From positions 124,001 through 188,000 of the forward strand of contig JABTUK010000006.1 in the NCBI GenBank assembly GCA_015075405.1: a stretch of 64,000 nucleotides of DNA, read 5' to 3'. Numbering within the stretch: position 1 is the stretch's first letter; the number at the start of each line of letters is the position of its first letter. The position numbers and the translations under genes are program-made. Below, piece after piece: positions 40,443 to 48,561 of the stretch. The notes beneath the pieces are model-generated. The model did not search any database. It had not been told where the DNA came from and saw only the letters and a program-made list of their open reading frames with translations. The DNA is from Anaerolineales bacterium (lineage in GTDB: Bacteria > Chloroflexota > Anaerolineae > 4572-78 > J111).

Positions 40443-41162
40443 TTAATCATGGCCGCCAATATACAGCCGGATCATCTCGCGCCACCAGGGCCAATCGTGC
40501 GCCCAGCCGTCCCAAATGCGCAAAGCGTGCCAGATACTTTTGCCCCATAAGTGCCCCGACAGATGTTCGTTGTTGAGCCGGAGCGAATCGTCCCGGCCTA
40601 CCGCCAGAATAATATCTAGCCGTCTGAGCGCCTCCAGGCGGCTGCCGTCGTGCTCATTGGGAATGTAGGCGCAGGGATTGTTGAAGTAAATCGTCTCGTT
40701 ATGATGACCGTCGGTCCAGTCGCTGATATCGTAAATACCGCTCATGCCAATGGTCCGGCCCACCAGAGATGGGTAGCGAAAAGCGAAGTTGACGGCGTGA
40801 TAAGCCCCAAAACTGGCCCCGGTCGTGATTAAAAAGGGATTCGGGTTGCGATAGGCGCTCAGCGGTAAAACTTCGTTGAGCAAATAGTTTTCGTATTGGG
40901 TGTGCCGTCTGGCCCGGCCGCTGGGATGCGCCCAGCGGGCGTACCAGCTTTCGCTGTCAATGCTGTCCACACAGTAAAGCTGTAGCCAACCGTTTTCCAG
41001 GTGTTCACCCAGGGCGGCTATCATCCCCCGATCTTCCCACTCATAAAAACGGCCCATCGAAGTGGGAAAAACCAGCACCCGCGCCCCAGCGTGGCCAAAA
41101 ATCAGCAGTTCCATCTCCCGCCCCAGGGAGGGACTATACCAGTGCTGGTATTCTCGATGCAT
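40443..41162 (-). CDS. esterase family protein, COG4947-like
   Basis: 239 residues from the ATG at 41162 (GAGGAT 8 bases upstream); the longer frame to 41321 consists of repeat sequence. The alpha/beta-hydrolase features are MELLIFGHAGARVLVFPTS, the nucleophile Ser117 in TGASFGAYHAV, Asp in LAVGRDDSLR and His in WDGWAHDWPWW. This pattern with GxSFG and the WxxHDWxxW end is that of COG4947-type esterases of unknown substrate. It opens the four-gene set that ends with the permuted ATP-grasp protein. Confidence 0.8.
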   Translation of the reverse strand: MHREYQHWYSPSLGREMELLIFGHAGARVLVFPTSMGRFYEWEDRGMIAALGEHLENGWLQLYCVDSIDSESWYARWAHPSGRARRHTQYENYLLNEVLPLSAYRNPNPFLITTGASFGAYHAVNFAFRYPSLVGRTIGMSGIYDISDWTDGHHNETIYFNNPCAYIPNEHDGSRLEALRRLDIILAVGRDDSLRLNNEHLSGHLWGKSIWHALRIWDGWAHDWPWWREMIRLYIGGHD

Positions 41163-41186
41163 GGCGAAATCCTCTGAAAATACGAC

Positions 41187-41251
41187 CGGGGACCGGGGAC
41201 GAGAGACCGGACTTATATTACAGCCGGTCTTCGGTCTTCGGTCTCCGGTCA
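41187..41251. repeat. tandem-unit hairpin (GACCGGG / CGGTCTT units)
   Basis: GACCGGGGACCGGGGAC and GAGACCGG face CCGGTCTTCGGTCTTCGGTCTCCGGTC upstream of esterase 1; further ACGTCTCACGTCTC units follow at 41340-41362. Confidence 0.85.
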
Positions 41252-41426
41252 CTGCGGGTAAAAATTTTTCAGCGTCGGTATCGTGAGATGGGCATTGGTA
41301 CAGTTTTGATGCCTGAGACATTAGGCCTCACATAGCACGCTTCACGTCTCACGTCTCACGTTTTACCAGTGGCCGATAAATGCGGTAGTTTACCACCAAG
41401 TAGGGGGATAGAAAAATTAGGGGCGG

Positions 41427-41945
41427 TTAAGCCTGACCCTTGGGCAGTTCTCTGGTCGGCTCGACCATGACTCCATCGGTCATCCAGCAGTTTTGGTAGG
41501 GGGCTTCGGTTTGCTTGGAGAGCATAAAGATGTAGATGACAGACTGGCCGTCGGCCCCCACCAGCTTGACCCGTTGGACGGCCTTTTCACCGCTGATTTC
41601 AACCGGGTCAAACTCGGCCGATTTGTAGTTGAGCATGCTGTTGTAGGGCGGCGCTTTGAGCATTTTGACAAAGCGAGTCAGCGGGCCGGTGTACTTTTTG
41701 TTGCCCGGCGAGGCAAAATTAAAGGCCGCCTCGATGCCTTTGTTGCTGTCGTCGTTATCGCGCAGCGACTCCAACTGGATGCGCACCACTTCTTCCGGAG
41801 CCAGGTCGGGGGTGGGGGTGGGCATGGTTTCGACCTCCTCGGCCTGTTCAAAGGCGTTTAAGGTACAACCACTGCTCAGCAGACTCAACAGCAAAACCAA
41901 AAGCAAAAGCTTAATTTGGCTAAGGCTGAACTCACGCGCTTTCAT
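41427..41945 (-). CDS. DUF4864 lipoprotein
   Basis: 172 residues. A lipoprotein signal (hydrophobic 11-25, LLSSGC with Cys27 lipidated) and a short Pro/Thr linker lead to a DUF4864 domain: VVRIQLESLRDNDDSNKGIEA, FNFASPGNKKYTGPLTRFVKML and the C-terminal QTEAPYQNCWMTDGV. DUF4864 is an uncharacterised family related in fold to SnoaL/NTF2-like domains. AGGAGGCC precedes the ATG. It appears to be a single-gene unit with its own extended -10 promoter. Confidence 0.85.
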   Translation of the reverse strand: MKAREFSLSQIKLLLLVLLLSLLSSGCTLNAFEQAEEVETMPTPTPDLAPEEVVRIQLESLRDNDDSNKGIEAAFNFASPGNKKYTGPLTRFVKMLKAPPYNSMLNYKSAEFDPVEISGEKAVQRVKLVGADGQSVIYIFMLSKQTEAPYQNCWMTDGVMVEPTRELPKGQA

Positions 41946-41994
41946 CTGGCCTCCTGGCGTTAATTTTTAACCGGGTTTTGATGGTGTATGTATG

Positions 41995-42003
41995 AGTATA
42001 GCA
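41995..42003 (-). promoter_or_regulatory. extended -10 promoter for DUF4864 gene
   Basis: On the minus strand TG-C-TATACT, 49 bases before the ATG at 41945. Confidence 0.5.
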
Positions 42004-42035
42004 TGGCCTGCTACCGGAATCAATACATTTCAACC

Positions 42036-42182
42036 ATGTCATTTCGACCGCAGGGAGAAATCTCCGACACCTTACTTTTAGGTGTTGCGCTCTGGGGACG
42101 CTTCGCGTCGACCTTCGGTCTCGAAATCTGTCCCACCCCTTCGGGTGCGCCGAAGGGCGTGAGCAAAGTCGAAGGATGACAT
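42036..42182. repeat. ATGTCATTTCGA inverted-repeat element, copy 2
   Basis: Left end ATGTCATTTCGA, right end TCGAAGGATGACAT (one insertion). The body contains CCTTCGGGTGCGCCGAAGG, shared with 19537-19627. Confidence 0.8.
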
Positions 42183-42250
42183 GAGCCTGAATAGTAACAA
42201 AGATTGTCATCTTTTTGATAAGAAAATGAAAAGATTCCGCCGGCGTTATT

Positions 42251-42259
42251 TGTTACAAT
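42251..42259 (+). promoter_or_regulatory. extended -10 promoter for 39-residue ORF
   Basis: TG-T-TACAAT, 30 bases before the ATG at 42290. Confidence 0.5.
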
Positions 42260-42289
42260 AAGCACAGCCCACGCGAAAGGAGCCTACTC

Positions 42290-42409
42290 ATGAACGTTGA
42301 AGCATTGTTGGTTCTGGCCCTGATGATCTTCATCATCGGGGTTGTTTTGAAGCGAGGCAGCGGCATAGATATTGCTAGAAAAGTACCAACCCTTACCACC
42401 TCCACCTAG
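42290..42409 (+). CDS. 39-residue single-pass membrane peptide
   Basis: ATG at 42290 with AAAGGAG 8 bases upstream and an extended -10 promoter 30 bases upstream. The product has one hydrophobic helix (LLVLALMIFIIGVVL, about 6-20) and a short basic tail. I do not recognise it. An overlapping opposite-strand frame at 42284-42469 also contains a hydrophobic start, but has no ribosome-binding site. The upstream signals make this strand the better choice. Confidence 0.4.
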   Translation: MNVEALLVLALMIFIIGVVLKRGSGIDIARKVPTLTTST

Positions 42410-42482
42410 CATCCAGATGCCCCGTAATAGCGAAATTACGCCCAGAGCGGCCAAAATTAATCCCTCCATAAGCTTAACTTTC

Positions 42483-42668
42483 GAAAGTGTTCGGAAACTG
42501 TTTTGTCTGGCTGGCCCGCCCCGGCATGAATGTCAGGGCTAAGGAACAGCGCCGGGTTAACCCGGCTTTAGCCCGATTAATCGGGCGCGGTGGCATAGTC
42601 CGGCGACTTCATCGCCGGACGAGCGCCGGTAGCCAGGATGCCTGGGGGAGTTTCCGAACGCTCTTATG
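42483..42668. mobile_element. MITE, copy 2
   Basis: Second copy of the element at 14671-14858. The right end AGTTTCCGAACGCTCTTATG is near-perfect, the left end (AAAGTGTTCGGAAACT) is degenerate. The body hairpins are conserved (CCCGATTAATCGGG, GTCCGGCGA...TCGCCGGAC). Confidence 0.85.
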
Positions 42669-42787
42669 TCATCTATTTAGCATAATTCTGCCGTTGGGAC
42701 AATGCCTGTAGAGACAGAATATTGTCCTGTCCCTACTTTATCGTTGACCGGCTTGCTTGTCAATCCCCAAAATGGAAAGCGGGCCTT

Positions 42788-42816
42788 TTGTGAGAAAACC
42801 GGCTCTGTGCTACAAT
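42788..42816 (+). promoter_or_regulatory. uvrA promoter candidate
   Basis: TTGTGA (42788-42793), 17-bp spacer ending TGC, TACAAT (42811-42816). No LexA-like palindrome is seen around it. Confidence 0.6.
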
Positions 42817-42848
42817 GACAGTTCGATTAGAAACTATGTTCTAATATG

Positions 42849-42921
42849 TCAAGTGAAACGTGATGCGTGATGCGTGAAGATTATCGGCAAAAAATCCTCA
42901 CGTATCACGTATCACGCCTCA
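42849..42921. repeat. tandem-unit hairpin (GCGTGAT units)
   Basis: CGTGATGCGTGATGCGTGA faces TCACGTATCACGTATCACG between the uvrA promoter and its start, so in the uvrA leader. Confidence 0.85.
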
Positions 42922-42949
42922 TCTTATTCAAGGAGCATTGGCTGGACCG

Positions 42950-45946
42950 ATGAGAAGTCGAACTAAAGAGTCAACGCTTTCTCAGGACAAAATCGTGATT
43001 CGCGGAGCGCGGGAGCACAATTTGCGCAGCATTGACGTGCACATTCCGCGCAACAAGCTGGTGGTTTTTACCGGGGTCAGCGGCAGCGGCAAGTCGTCGC
43101 TGGCCTTCGATACCCTTTACGCCGAGGGGCAGCGTCGCTACGTCGAGAGCCTGTCCTCTTACGCCCGGCAGTTTTTGGGGCAGATGGAAAAACCGAAGGT
43201 GGATTTTATCGGCGGCCTCAGCCCGGCTATCGCCATCGAGCAGAAGGCGGTCAGCAAAAACCCGCGCAGCACCGTCGGCACGGTGACGGAGGTGTACGAT
43301 TACCTGCGGGTGCTGTTTGCCCGCGTCGGCACGCCGCACTGCTACAACTGCGGGCGCGAGGTCAAGCAGCAAAGCGCCCAGCAGATCATCGAGCAGGTGG
43401 CCGCCCTGCCCGGTGGGACGCGCTACCAACTGCTGGCCCCGGTGGCCAAGGGGCGCAAGGGCACGTTTGAAGACGTGCTGGCCCAGGCCCGCGCCGACGG
43501 CTTCGCCCGCGCCCGGATTGACGGCGTCACCAGCGAACTGGAGCAGCGCTTCAAGCTGGAGAAAAACAAAAAGCACAACATCGAGCTGGTGATTGATCGG
43601 CTAGTCAGCCCGACTGAGCCGGACGACGATTTTCCGGCTCGCCTGGCCGACTCGGTCGAGACGGCGCTGCGCTGGGGCGAGGGTGTGGTCATCGTAGATG
43701 TGATTGACGGCGAAGAACTATTATTGTCGGAAAAGAACGCCTGCGCCTACTGCGGCCTCAGCTTCCCCGAATTGACCCCGCAGATGTTCAGCTTCAACTC
43801 ACCGCTGGGGGCCTGCACCGATTGCAACGGTCTGGGGGTGCGGCTGGAGTTTGACCCGGAACTGTTTATAGACCCTACCAAATCTATCAACACCGGCGCT
43901 GTCATTCCCTGGGGCGAGGTAGCTAAAAAACAGACCAGTTGGGCTTCGCAAATCGCCCGGCAGATGGCCCAGCGCTTCCATTTCAGTCTCGACACGCCCT
44001 GGCCTAACCTACCTGAAAACGTGCGCGAGCTGATTCTGCACGGCAACCCGGAGGTTAGATTTAGCTACCAGAGCGAGCATTTCTCCGGCAACTGGCCCTA
44101 CGAGGGCGTCATCAAATCCACCGAGCGGCGTTACAAAGAAACTCACTCGCAGGATATGCGCGACTACTACAGTCGTTACCTCAGCCAGCAACCCTGCCCC
44201 ACCTGCGAAGGCCGCCGCCTTCGCCCCGAAGCCGGGGCTGTGACCATTGCCGGCCTCAAAATCGCGGAAGTGACTTCGATGAGCGTGGCCGAGGCGTATG
44301 CTTGGATTTGTGGGTTGATGGGCGAAGATGAGGCGATGACGCGAGGAGGCGAGGAGGCGAGGAGCAGGGGAGCAGGGGAGCAGGGGAGAAATGGTCACAC
44401 AACACACAACAGTGCGAAGCCTCCCCGTGGGACGCAATATACCCCCGGTCTCCGGTCTCCGGTCTCCGGTCTCACATCCCAGGAGCTTGAAATCGGTTAT
44501 GAACTGCTCAAAGAAATCCGCGACCGGCTCAAGTTTATGCTGGATGTGGGGCTGCATTACCTGACGTTGGACCGCTCTGCGCCGTCGCTGTCGGGCGGCG
44601 AGGGGCAGCGTATCCGGCTGGCCTCGCAGATTGGCTCCGGGCTGGTTGGGGTGATGTATATTTTGGATGAACCTTCAATTGGGCTGCACCAGCGCGACAA
44701 CCGCCGCCTGCTCGACTCTCTGTTGCGGCTGCGTGATTTGGGCAACACCGTCCTGGTGGTCGAGCACGACGAAGAGACCATGAGCGACGCCGATTGGATT
44801 ATTGATTTTGGCCCCGGCGCGGGCATTAAGGGCGGCCAGATTATTTTTGCCGGCACCCCTCAAGAAATCGTCAACTCCTCGGAGTCGTTGACCGGCCAAT
44901 ACCTGTCGGGCCGTCTGGCCGTCACCTCTGGCAATGGCCGGCGCAACCCCAACGGACGCTGGCTGGAACTGGGCGGGGTGACGCACCATAACCTGAAGCA
45001 GGTAGATGCCTGTTTTCCGCTGGGCTGCTTTACCTGCGTGACCGGGGTCAGCGGCAGCGGCAAAAGCAGCCTGATCACCGAAACTTTGTACCCGGCCCTG
45101 GCCCGGACGCTGCACCGCGCCCAGGAGCGGCCCGGCCATTTTGAGCGGCTGGACGGCCTGGACGAAGTGGACAAGGTCATCCACATTACCCAGGACCCGA
45201 TTGGCCGGACTCCGCGCAGCAACCCGGCGACGTATGTCAAAGTGTGGGATGATATCCGCAACCTGTTTGCCCAGACCAACGAGGCCCAAGCGCGCGGCTA
45301 CAAGTCGGGCCGTTTCAGCTTTAATGTCAAAGGGGGGCGCTGCGAAGCCTGCCAGGGACACGGCCAAAAGGTCGTTGAAATGCACTTTCTGCCCGATGTT
45401 TGGGTCACATGCGATGTCTGCCACGGCAGCCGCTTCAACCGGGAAACCTTGCAGGTGAAATATAAGGGCAAAAACATTGCCGAGACGCTGGATATGGATG
45501 TGGCCGAAGCCCTGGAATTTTTCACCAACGTGCCGCGCATCAAACGCTTTCTGACCACCCTGCACGATGTCGGCCTAGATTACATCAAGCTGGGCCAGAG
45601 CGCCACCACCCTCTCCGGCGGCGAAGCGCAGCGGGTGAAGCTGGCCAAGGAATTGTCGCGGGTAGCCACCGGCGACACCATTTACATTCTGGATGAGCCG
45701 ACCACCGGCCTGCACTTTGCCGACATCCAAAAGCTGCTCGACGTGCTGCACCGCTTAACCGACGCCGGCAACACGGTGATTGTCATCGAGCACAACCTGG
45801 ATGTGATCAAAAGCGCCGATTGGGTCATTGACCTGGGGCCGGAAGGCGGCGACGGCGGCGGCAAAATCATCGCCGCTGGCACACCGGAGCAGCTCGCCCA
45901 GGTGGAAGAGAGTTTTACGGGGCAGTTTTTACAGCGGGTGTTATAA
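42950..45946 (+). CDS. uvrA: excinuclease ABC subunit A with in-frame repeat insertion
   Basis: The damage-recognition ATPase of nucleotide excision repair, 998 residues from the ATG at 42950 (a TTG at 42938 has AAGGAG too close). Both ABC modules are complete: Walker A GVSGSGKSS twice, signatures LSGGEGQR and LSGGEAQR, Walker B ILDEPSIGLH and ILDEPTTGLH. Zinc-binding cysteines are kept (CAYC..CTDC, CPTC, CEAC..CDVC). Between AEAYAWICGLMG and the LEIGYELLKEIRDRL helix, where other UvrA proteins have about 15 residues, this one has about 50 extra, encoded by tandem repeat arrays (44341-44472). The insertion lies in the linker before signature domain I. Confidence 0.95.
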   Translation: MRSRTKESTLSQDKIVIRGAREHNLRSIDVHIPRNKLVVFTGVSGSGKSSLAFDTLYAEGQRRYVESLSSYARQFLGQMEKPKVDFIGGLSPAIAIEQKAVSKNPRSTVGTVTEVYDYLRVLFARVGTPHCYNCGREVKQQSAQQIIEQVAALPGGTRYQLLAPVAKGRKGTFEDVLAQARADGFARARIDGVTSELEQRFKLEKNKKHNIELVIDRLVSPTEPDDDFPARLADSVETALRWGEGVVIVDVIDGEELLLSEKNACAYCGLSFPELTPQMFSFNSPLGACTDCNGLGVRLEFDPELFIDPTKSINTGAVIPWGEVAKKQTSWASQIARQMAQRFHFSLDTPWPNLPENVRELILHGNPEVRFSYQSEHFSGNWPYEGVIKSTERRYKETHSQDMRDYYSRYLSQQPCPTCEGRRLRPEAGAVTIAGLKIAEVTSMSVAEAYAWICGLMGEDEAMTRGGEEARSRGAGEQGRNGHTTHNSAKPPRGTQYTPGLRSPVSGLTSQELEIGYELLKEIRDRLKFMLDVGLHYLTLDRSAPSLSGGEGQRIRLASQIGSGLVGVMYILDEPSIGLHQRDNRRLLDSLLRLRDLGNTVLVVEHDEETMSDADWIIDFGPGAGIKGGQIIFAGTPQEIVNSSESLTGQYLSGRLAVTSGNGRRNPNGRWLELGGVTHHNLKQVDACFPLGCFTCVTGVSGSGKSSLITETLYPALARTLHRAQERPGHFERLDGLDEVDKVIHITQDPIGRTPRSNPATYVKVWDDIRNLFAQTNEAQARGYKSGRFSFNVKGGRCEACQGHGQKVVEMHFLPDVWVTCDVCHGSRFNRETLQVKYKGKNIAETLDMDVAEALEFFTNVPRIKRFLTTLHDVGLDYIKLGQSATTLSGGEAQRVKLAKELSRVATGDTIYILDEPTTGLHFADIQKLLDVLHRLTDAGNTVIVIEHNLDVIKSADWVIDLGPEGGDGGGKIIAAGTPEQLAQVEESFTGQFLQRVL
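44341..44472. repeat. in-frame STRR-like arrays within uvrA
   Basis: GAGGAGGC units (44341-44362), AGCAGGGG units (44363-44388) and CCGGTCT units (44446-44472), 44 codons in total. The same units occur in intergenic hairpins (32110-32145 and 41187-41251). Confidence 0.9.
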
Positions 45947-45948
45947 AT

Positions 45949-46179
45949 TCATCGTTCATAACTACGATCCTCTTGCCGCGCTGCCAAAAGGCGTTCAAGC
46001 AGGGGTTCGCCCCGTCCGCTACCCCGCAGGGCGCGAATGGGATCACGCGATACCGGAATGACCCGAATCATCTCCCCATCGTCAATCCAGACCAGGTAAT
46101 CGCCTTCTTCAATTTGATAACGTTTGCGGATGGGGGCGGGAATAACAGTTTGCCCGCGTTTTGTTACGGCAGTTTGCAT
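45949..46179 (-). CDS. AbrB/MazE-type transcription factor
   Basis: 76 residues with a SpoVT/AbrB swapped-hairpin DNA-binding domain: TAVTKRGQTVIPAPIRKRYQIEEGDYLVW, with the characteristic K-RGQ-x-IP-x-x-IR. The C-terminal 30 residues are Arg/Glu-rich. Such proteins are usually antitoxins of a PIN-domain toxin encoded immediately downstream; here the downstream neighbour is the convergent uvrA end (2 bp away), so the toxin is missing or has been lost. An orphan AbrB-like regulator is the alternative. AGAG lies at a suitable distance from the ATG. Confidence 0.8.
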   Translation of the reverse strand: MQTAVTKRGQTVIPAPIRKRYQIEEGDYLVWIDDGEMIRVIPVSRDPIRALRGSGRGEPLLERLLAARQEDRSYER

Positions 46180-46290
46180 TACATCTCTCCAATTATTATC
46201 TTGCTGGAGTAGTATACAAGAAGATTGATAAAAATACAGGGCAAATCCATTTTTTACAAGCCATTTTGATGAATGAGAGGAAGAAGATGT

Positions 46291-47328
46291 ATGGAGTCTT
46301 CAGTCTTTGCCCGGATTCGAGAAAATTTGCTGGCCACGCGCCACAATTTGAGCGGCTGGCTGCGGGCCGCGCCCGCCCGCAACCGGCAAACGCGGCTGGG
46401 GCCGGCCAGTGAACGAGCCATGCAAGCGCACTTGCGCGTCCTTGATACCGCCATTGCCAAAACTGAGGATCAAACCCTCGGGCTGTGTCAGGTCTGTCAC
46501 GGCTACATTGACCCGGAGCATCTGGAAATGGATTACACCGCCTGCGTTTGCCTGGATCACTTTTCGGGTGAAGAGCGGCGGCAGTTGGAAGCCGATTTGG
46601 AGCTGTCGCAAAAAGTGCAGAAGGCGCTGCTGCCGCAGCACCTGCCCCACATTCCCGGTTTGGAGCTGGCCGTGTTCAGCCGGCCCGCCCAGATTGTCGG
46701 CGGCGACTATTTTGACTTCTTTCACTTTGCCGACGGCAGCCACGGCCTGGCTATTGCCGATGTGGCCGGGCACGGTATGTCGGCCAGTTTGCTGATGGCC
46801 AGTGTGCAAACGGCGCTGCTCACCCTGGCGCCGATTACCCATTCTCCGGCGGAAGTGTTGAACCATCTCAACCGTTTCTTTCTGCACAATGTCCACCTGA
46901 CCACCTTTGTCACCCTGTTTCTGGCCCGGTTTGACCCCACCCAGCGCACCTTAACTTATAGCAATGCCGGGCACAACCCGCCGCTGTTGTACCGCCCTCA
47001 GACCAACGGCGGCGAGCCGGTCGCCCGGTTAGCTCCCACCGGGGCGGCGATTGGGTTGATCGAAGAATTTGAGCCGGGCGGCGAAACCGTGACCCTGGCC
47101 CAGGGTGATTTGCTGCTGTTGTATACGGATGGCGTTACCGAGGCCATTAATCCGGCTGAGGAGCAGTTTGGCGTCGAGCGGCTGGCGGCGCTGATCCAAC
47201 AGGAAGCATGTTCGCCGGCCAGAATGGTGGTACAGGCGGTACGCCAGGCACTACAGGAGTTTATCGGCAGCCAACCCCTGGCCGATGATACGACCATTGT
47301 TGTTGCCAAGCTGAATGGTGACGCTTAA
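46291..47328 (+). CDS. SpoIIE-type PP2C phosphatase with N-terminal zinc finger
   Basis: 345 residues, ATG at 46291 with GAGAGGAAG upstream. The N-terminal part (about 1-105) resembles the DksA/TraR fold: a helical hairpin, then the zinc finger CQVCHGYIDPEHLEMDYTACVC (Cys-x2-Cys and Cys-x-Cys). The C-terminal part (about 125-340) is a SpoIIE/RsbU PP2C phosphatase with IVGGDYFDFFHF, GLAIADVAGHGMSASL, YSNAGHNPP, YTDGVTEAIN and LADDTTIVV, all metal-binding Asp residues intact. Phosphatases of this class act on phosphorylated anti-sigma antagonists. A short helix links the two domains. Convergent with a membrane protein, 2 bp apart. Confidence 0.85.
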   Translation: MESSVFARIRENLLATRHNLSGWLRAAPARNRQTRLGPASERAMQAHLRVLDTAIAKTEDQTLGLCQVCHGYIDPEHLEMDYTACVCLDHFSGEERRQLEADLELSQKVQKALLPQHLPHIPGLELAVFSRPAQIVGGDYFDFFHFADGSHGLAIADVAGHGMSASLLMASVQTALLTLAPITHSPAEVLNHLNRFFLHNVHLTTFVTLFLARFDPTQRTLTYSNAGHNPPLLYRPQTNGGEPVARLAPTGAAIGLIEEFEPGGETVTLAQGDLLLLYTDGVTEAINPAEEQFGVERLAALIQQEACSPARMVVQAVRQALQEFIGSQPLADDTTIVVAKLNGDA

Positions 47329-47330
47329 GA

Positions 47331-48461
47331 TTAATCCCGGTCGAGAGGTCTAAACAGCTCCCGCTGTTGGGCAATTTCAGACAGGGCGTCGGCCCGGCTG
47401 GCTTGATCCCACAGCAGCTTGGGCGAGAGCAGCGATAAAATCGAACGGAAAAAACCAATCACACTCTGGATCAGCCGTCGGGTCAAGCCGTCAAGCGCCC
47501 CCTGGCGGAAACCGGCCACCCAGCCCAAAACCAGGTAAATGACAATCACGGCGGGCGCGTCTACGACCAGCGGGGCCTGGCTGACCAAGGCCTGGTAACT
47601 AAAATAACCGCTGGCGATGAACAGATACATCGCGCCACCCAGCACCAGGCCGGTGAGGGGCAAAACCAGATAGGCCAGGATATGCTGCCGGTCGAAATCA
47701 CGGGCAAACGAAATGCGGCGGTAAAGGTCGTAAAGCATGCCGATGACCCCGCCAATGCCGCCCGCCAGCAAAGCCGGCCAGCCAGCAGCCAACAGATTGA
47801 CCAACTGGTGGCTGTCGGTGGCTGGAAGAATATTAGCACTCCCAATCAGACCGGCTAATAAGACCACCAGCCAGATAAGGCCATAGACCAAAATCAAAAC
47901 GCCCCAGGTGACGGACCAGCGGCTCATCCGCTGCTGTTTTTCGGCCCAGATTTGAAAGGCCAGGGGCGAGGCCGGGGCAGGCTGGTTGGGCGCGGCGGCT
48001 GTTTTCGTCGCCGGGGCAGATCGCCTTTTGGCCCACCAACTCTGAAGTTGATAACCGGCCAGCCAGGCCAGCAGCAAAGACAGGGCCACAAAGGGGGAAG
48101 AAGCGGCCAGAGCGGCCAGGTCAAATGTACGAGTAGTAGCATAGTTAACCAGCAGCGCCCCTGGCAGAGAAACCAAAAACAGGCTCAGGATGCCGGCGAC
48201 CAGGCCGGTGAGGGGTTGGAGCAGGTACGAAAAGAAGGAGTGAGAAACCGGCGCATCAGACAGGTCGCGGCCCAGGCGTTGCAGCATGGCCGTTGCGCCG
48301 CCAATACCACCCGCCAGCGCAGCAGCCACAGCAGCCGCTACCAAAATGGCCGGGATTGACGTTCCAGAGGCAAAGTTATCTATCAAGCCAAAACCCAGAG
48401 CCAAGACTATTAAGCAGATGACCCCATAAGCAAAAGCAAACCAACTCCAAATTCTACCCAT
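47331..48461 (-). CDS. membrane protein with internal duplication
   Basis: 376 residues from the ATG at 48461; the frame upstream has no helical or conserved content. Eight transmembrane helices in two similar halves (about 1-175 and 190-370): each has ALAGGIGGATAML or LLAGGIGGVIGML, then a charged loop, then LQPLTGLVAGILSLFLV or LPLTGLVLGGAMYLFI and a final LAWLAGYQ or LGWVAGFR. I do not recognise the family. No ribosome-binding site is seen; TATACT 8 bases before the ATG suggests a leaderless mRNA. It follows the aminopeptidase on the same strand. Confidence 0.6.
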   Translation of the reverse strand: MGRIWSWFAFAYGVICLIVLALGFGLIDNFASGTSIPAILVAAAVAAALAGGIGGATAMLQRLGRDLSDAPVSHSFFSYLLQPLTGLVAGILSLFLVSLPGALLVNYATTRTFDLAALAASSPFVALSLLLAWLAGYQLQSWWAKRRSAPATKTAAAPNQPAPASPLAFQIWAEKQQRMSRWSVTWGVLILVYGLIWLVVLLAGLIGSANILPATDSHQLVNLLAAGWPALLAGGIGGVIGMLYDLYRRISFARDFDRQHILAYLVLPLTGLVLGGAMYLFIASGYFSYQALVSQAPLVVDAPAVIVIYLVLGWVAGFRQGALDGLTRRLIQSVIGFFRSILSLLSPKLLWDQASRADALSEIAQQRELFRPLDRD

Positions 48462-48561
48462 AGGATAAGTATAATCGAATTTTGCTATTTGGAAAAGTTC
48501 TCTTATGTCAACAAAATGAGAACTTCCCAGCCTCCAGCCCTCCCACCTTCCAATCTTCCTC

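Noticed and set aside
41163..41321. N-terminal extension of esterase 1
   Set aside because: The 53 residues come from GACCGGG/CGGTCTT repeat units; the ATG at 41162 has a suitable GAGGAT site.
42284..42469. Minus-strand 61-codon frame opposite the 39-residue peptide
   Set aside because: Begins with a hydrophobic segment but has no ribosome-binding site or promoter; the opposite strand has both.
44675..45565. Minus-strand frame of 296 codons antisense to uvrA
   Set aside because: UvrA on the plus strand is certain; the antisense frame is due to codon bias.
45949..46179. Complete AbrB/PIN toxin-antitoxin pair
   Set aside because: Only the AbrB-type gene is present; uvrA ends 2 bp downstream and no PIN-domain frame exists on either side.
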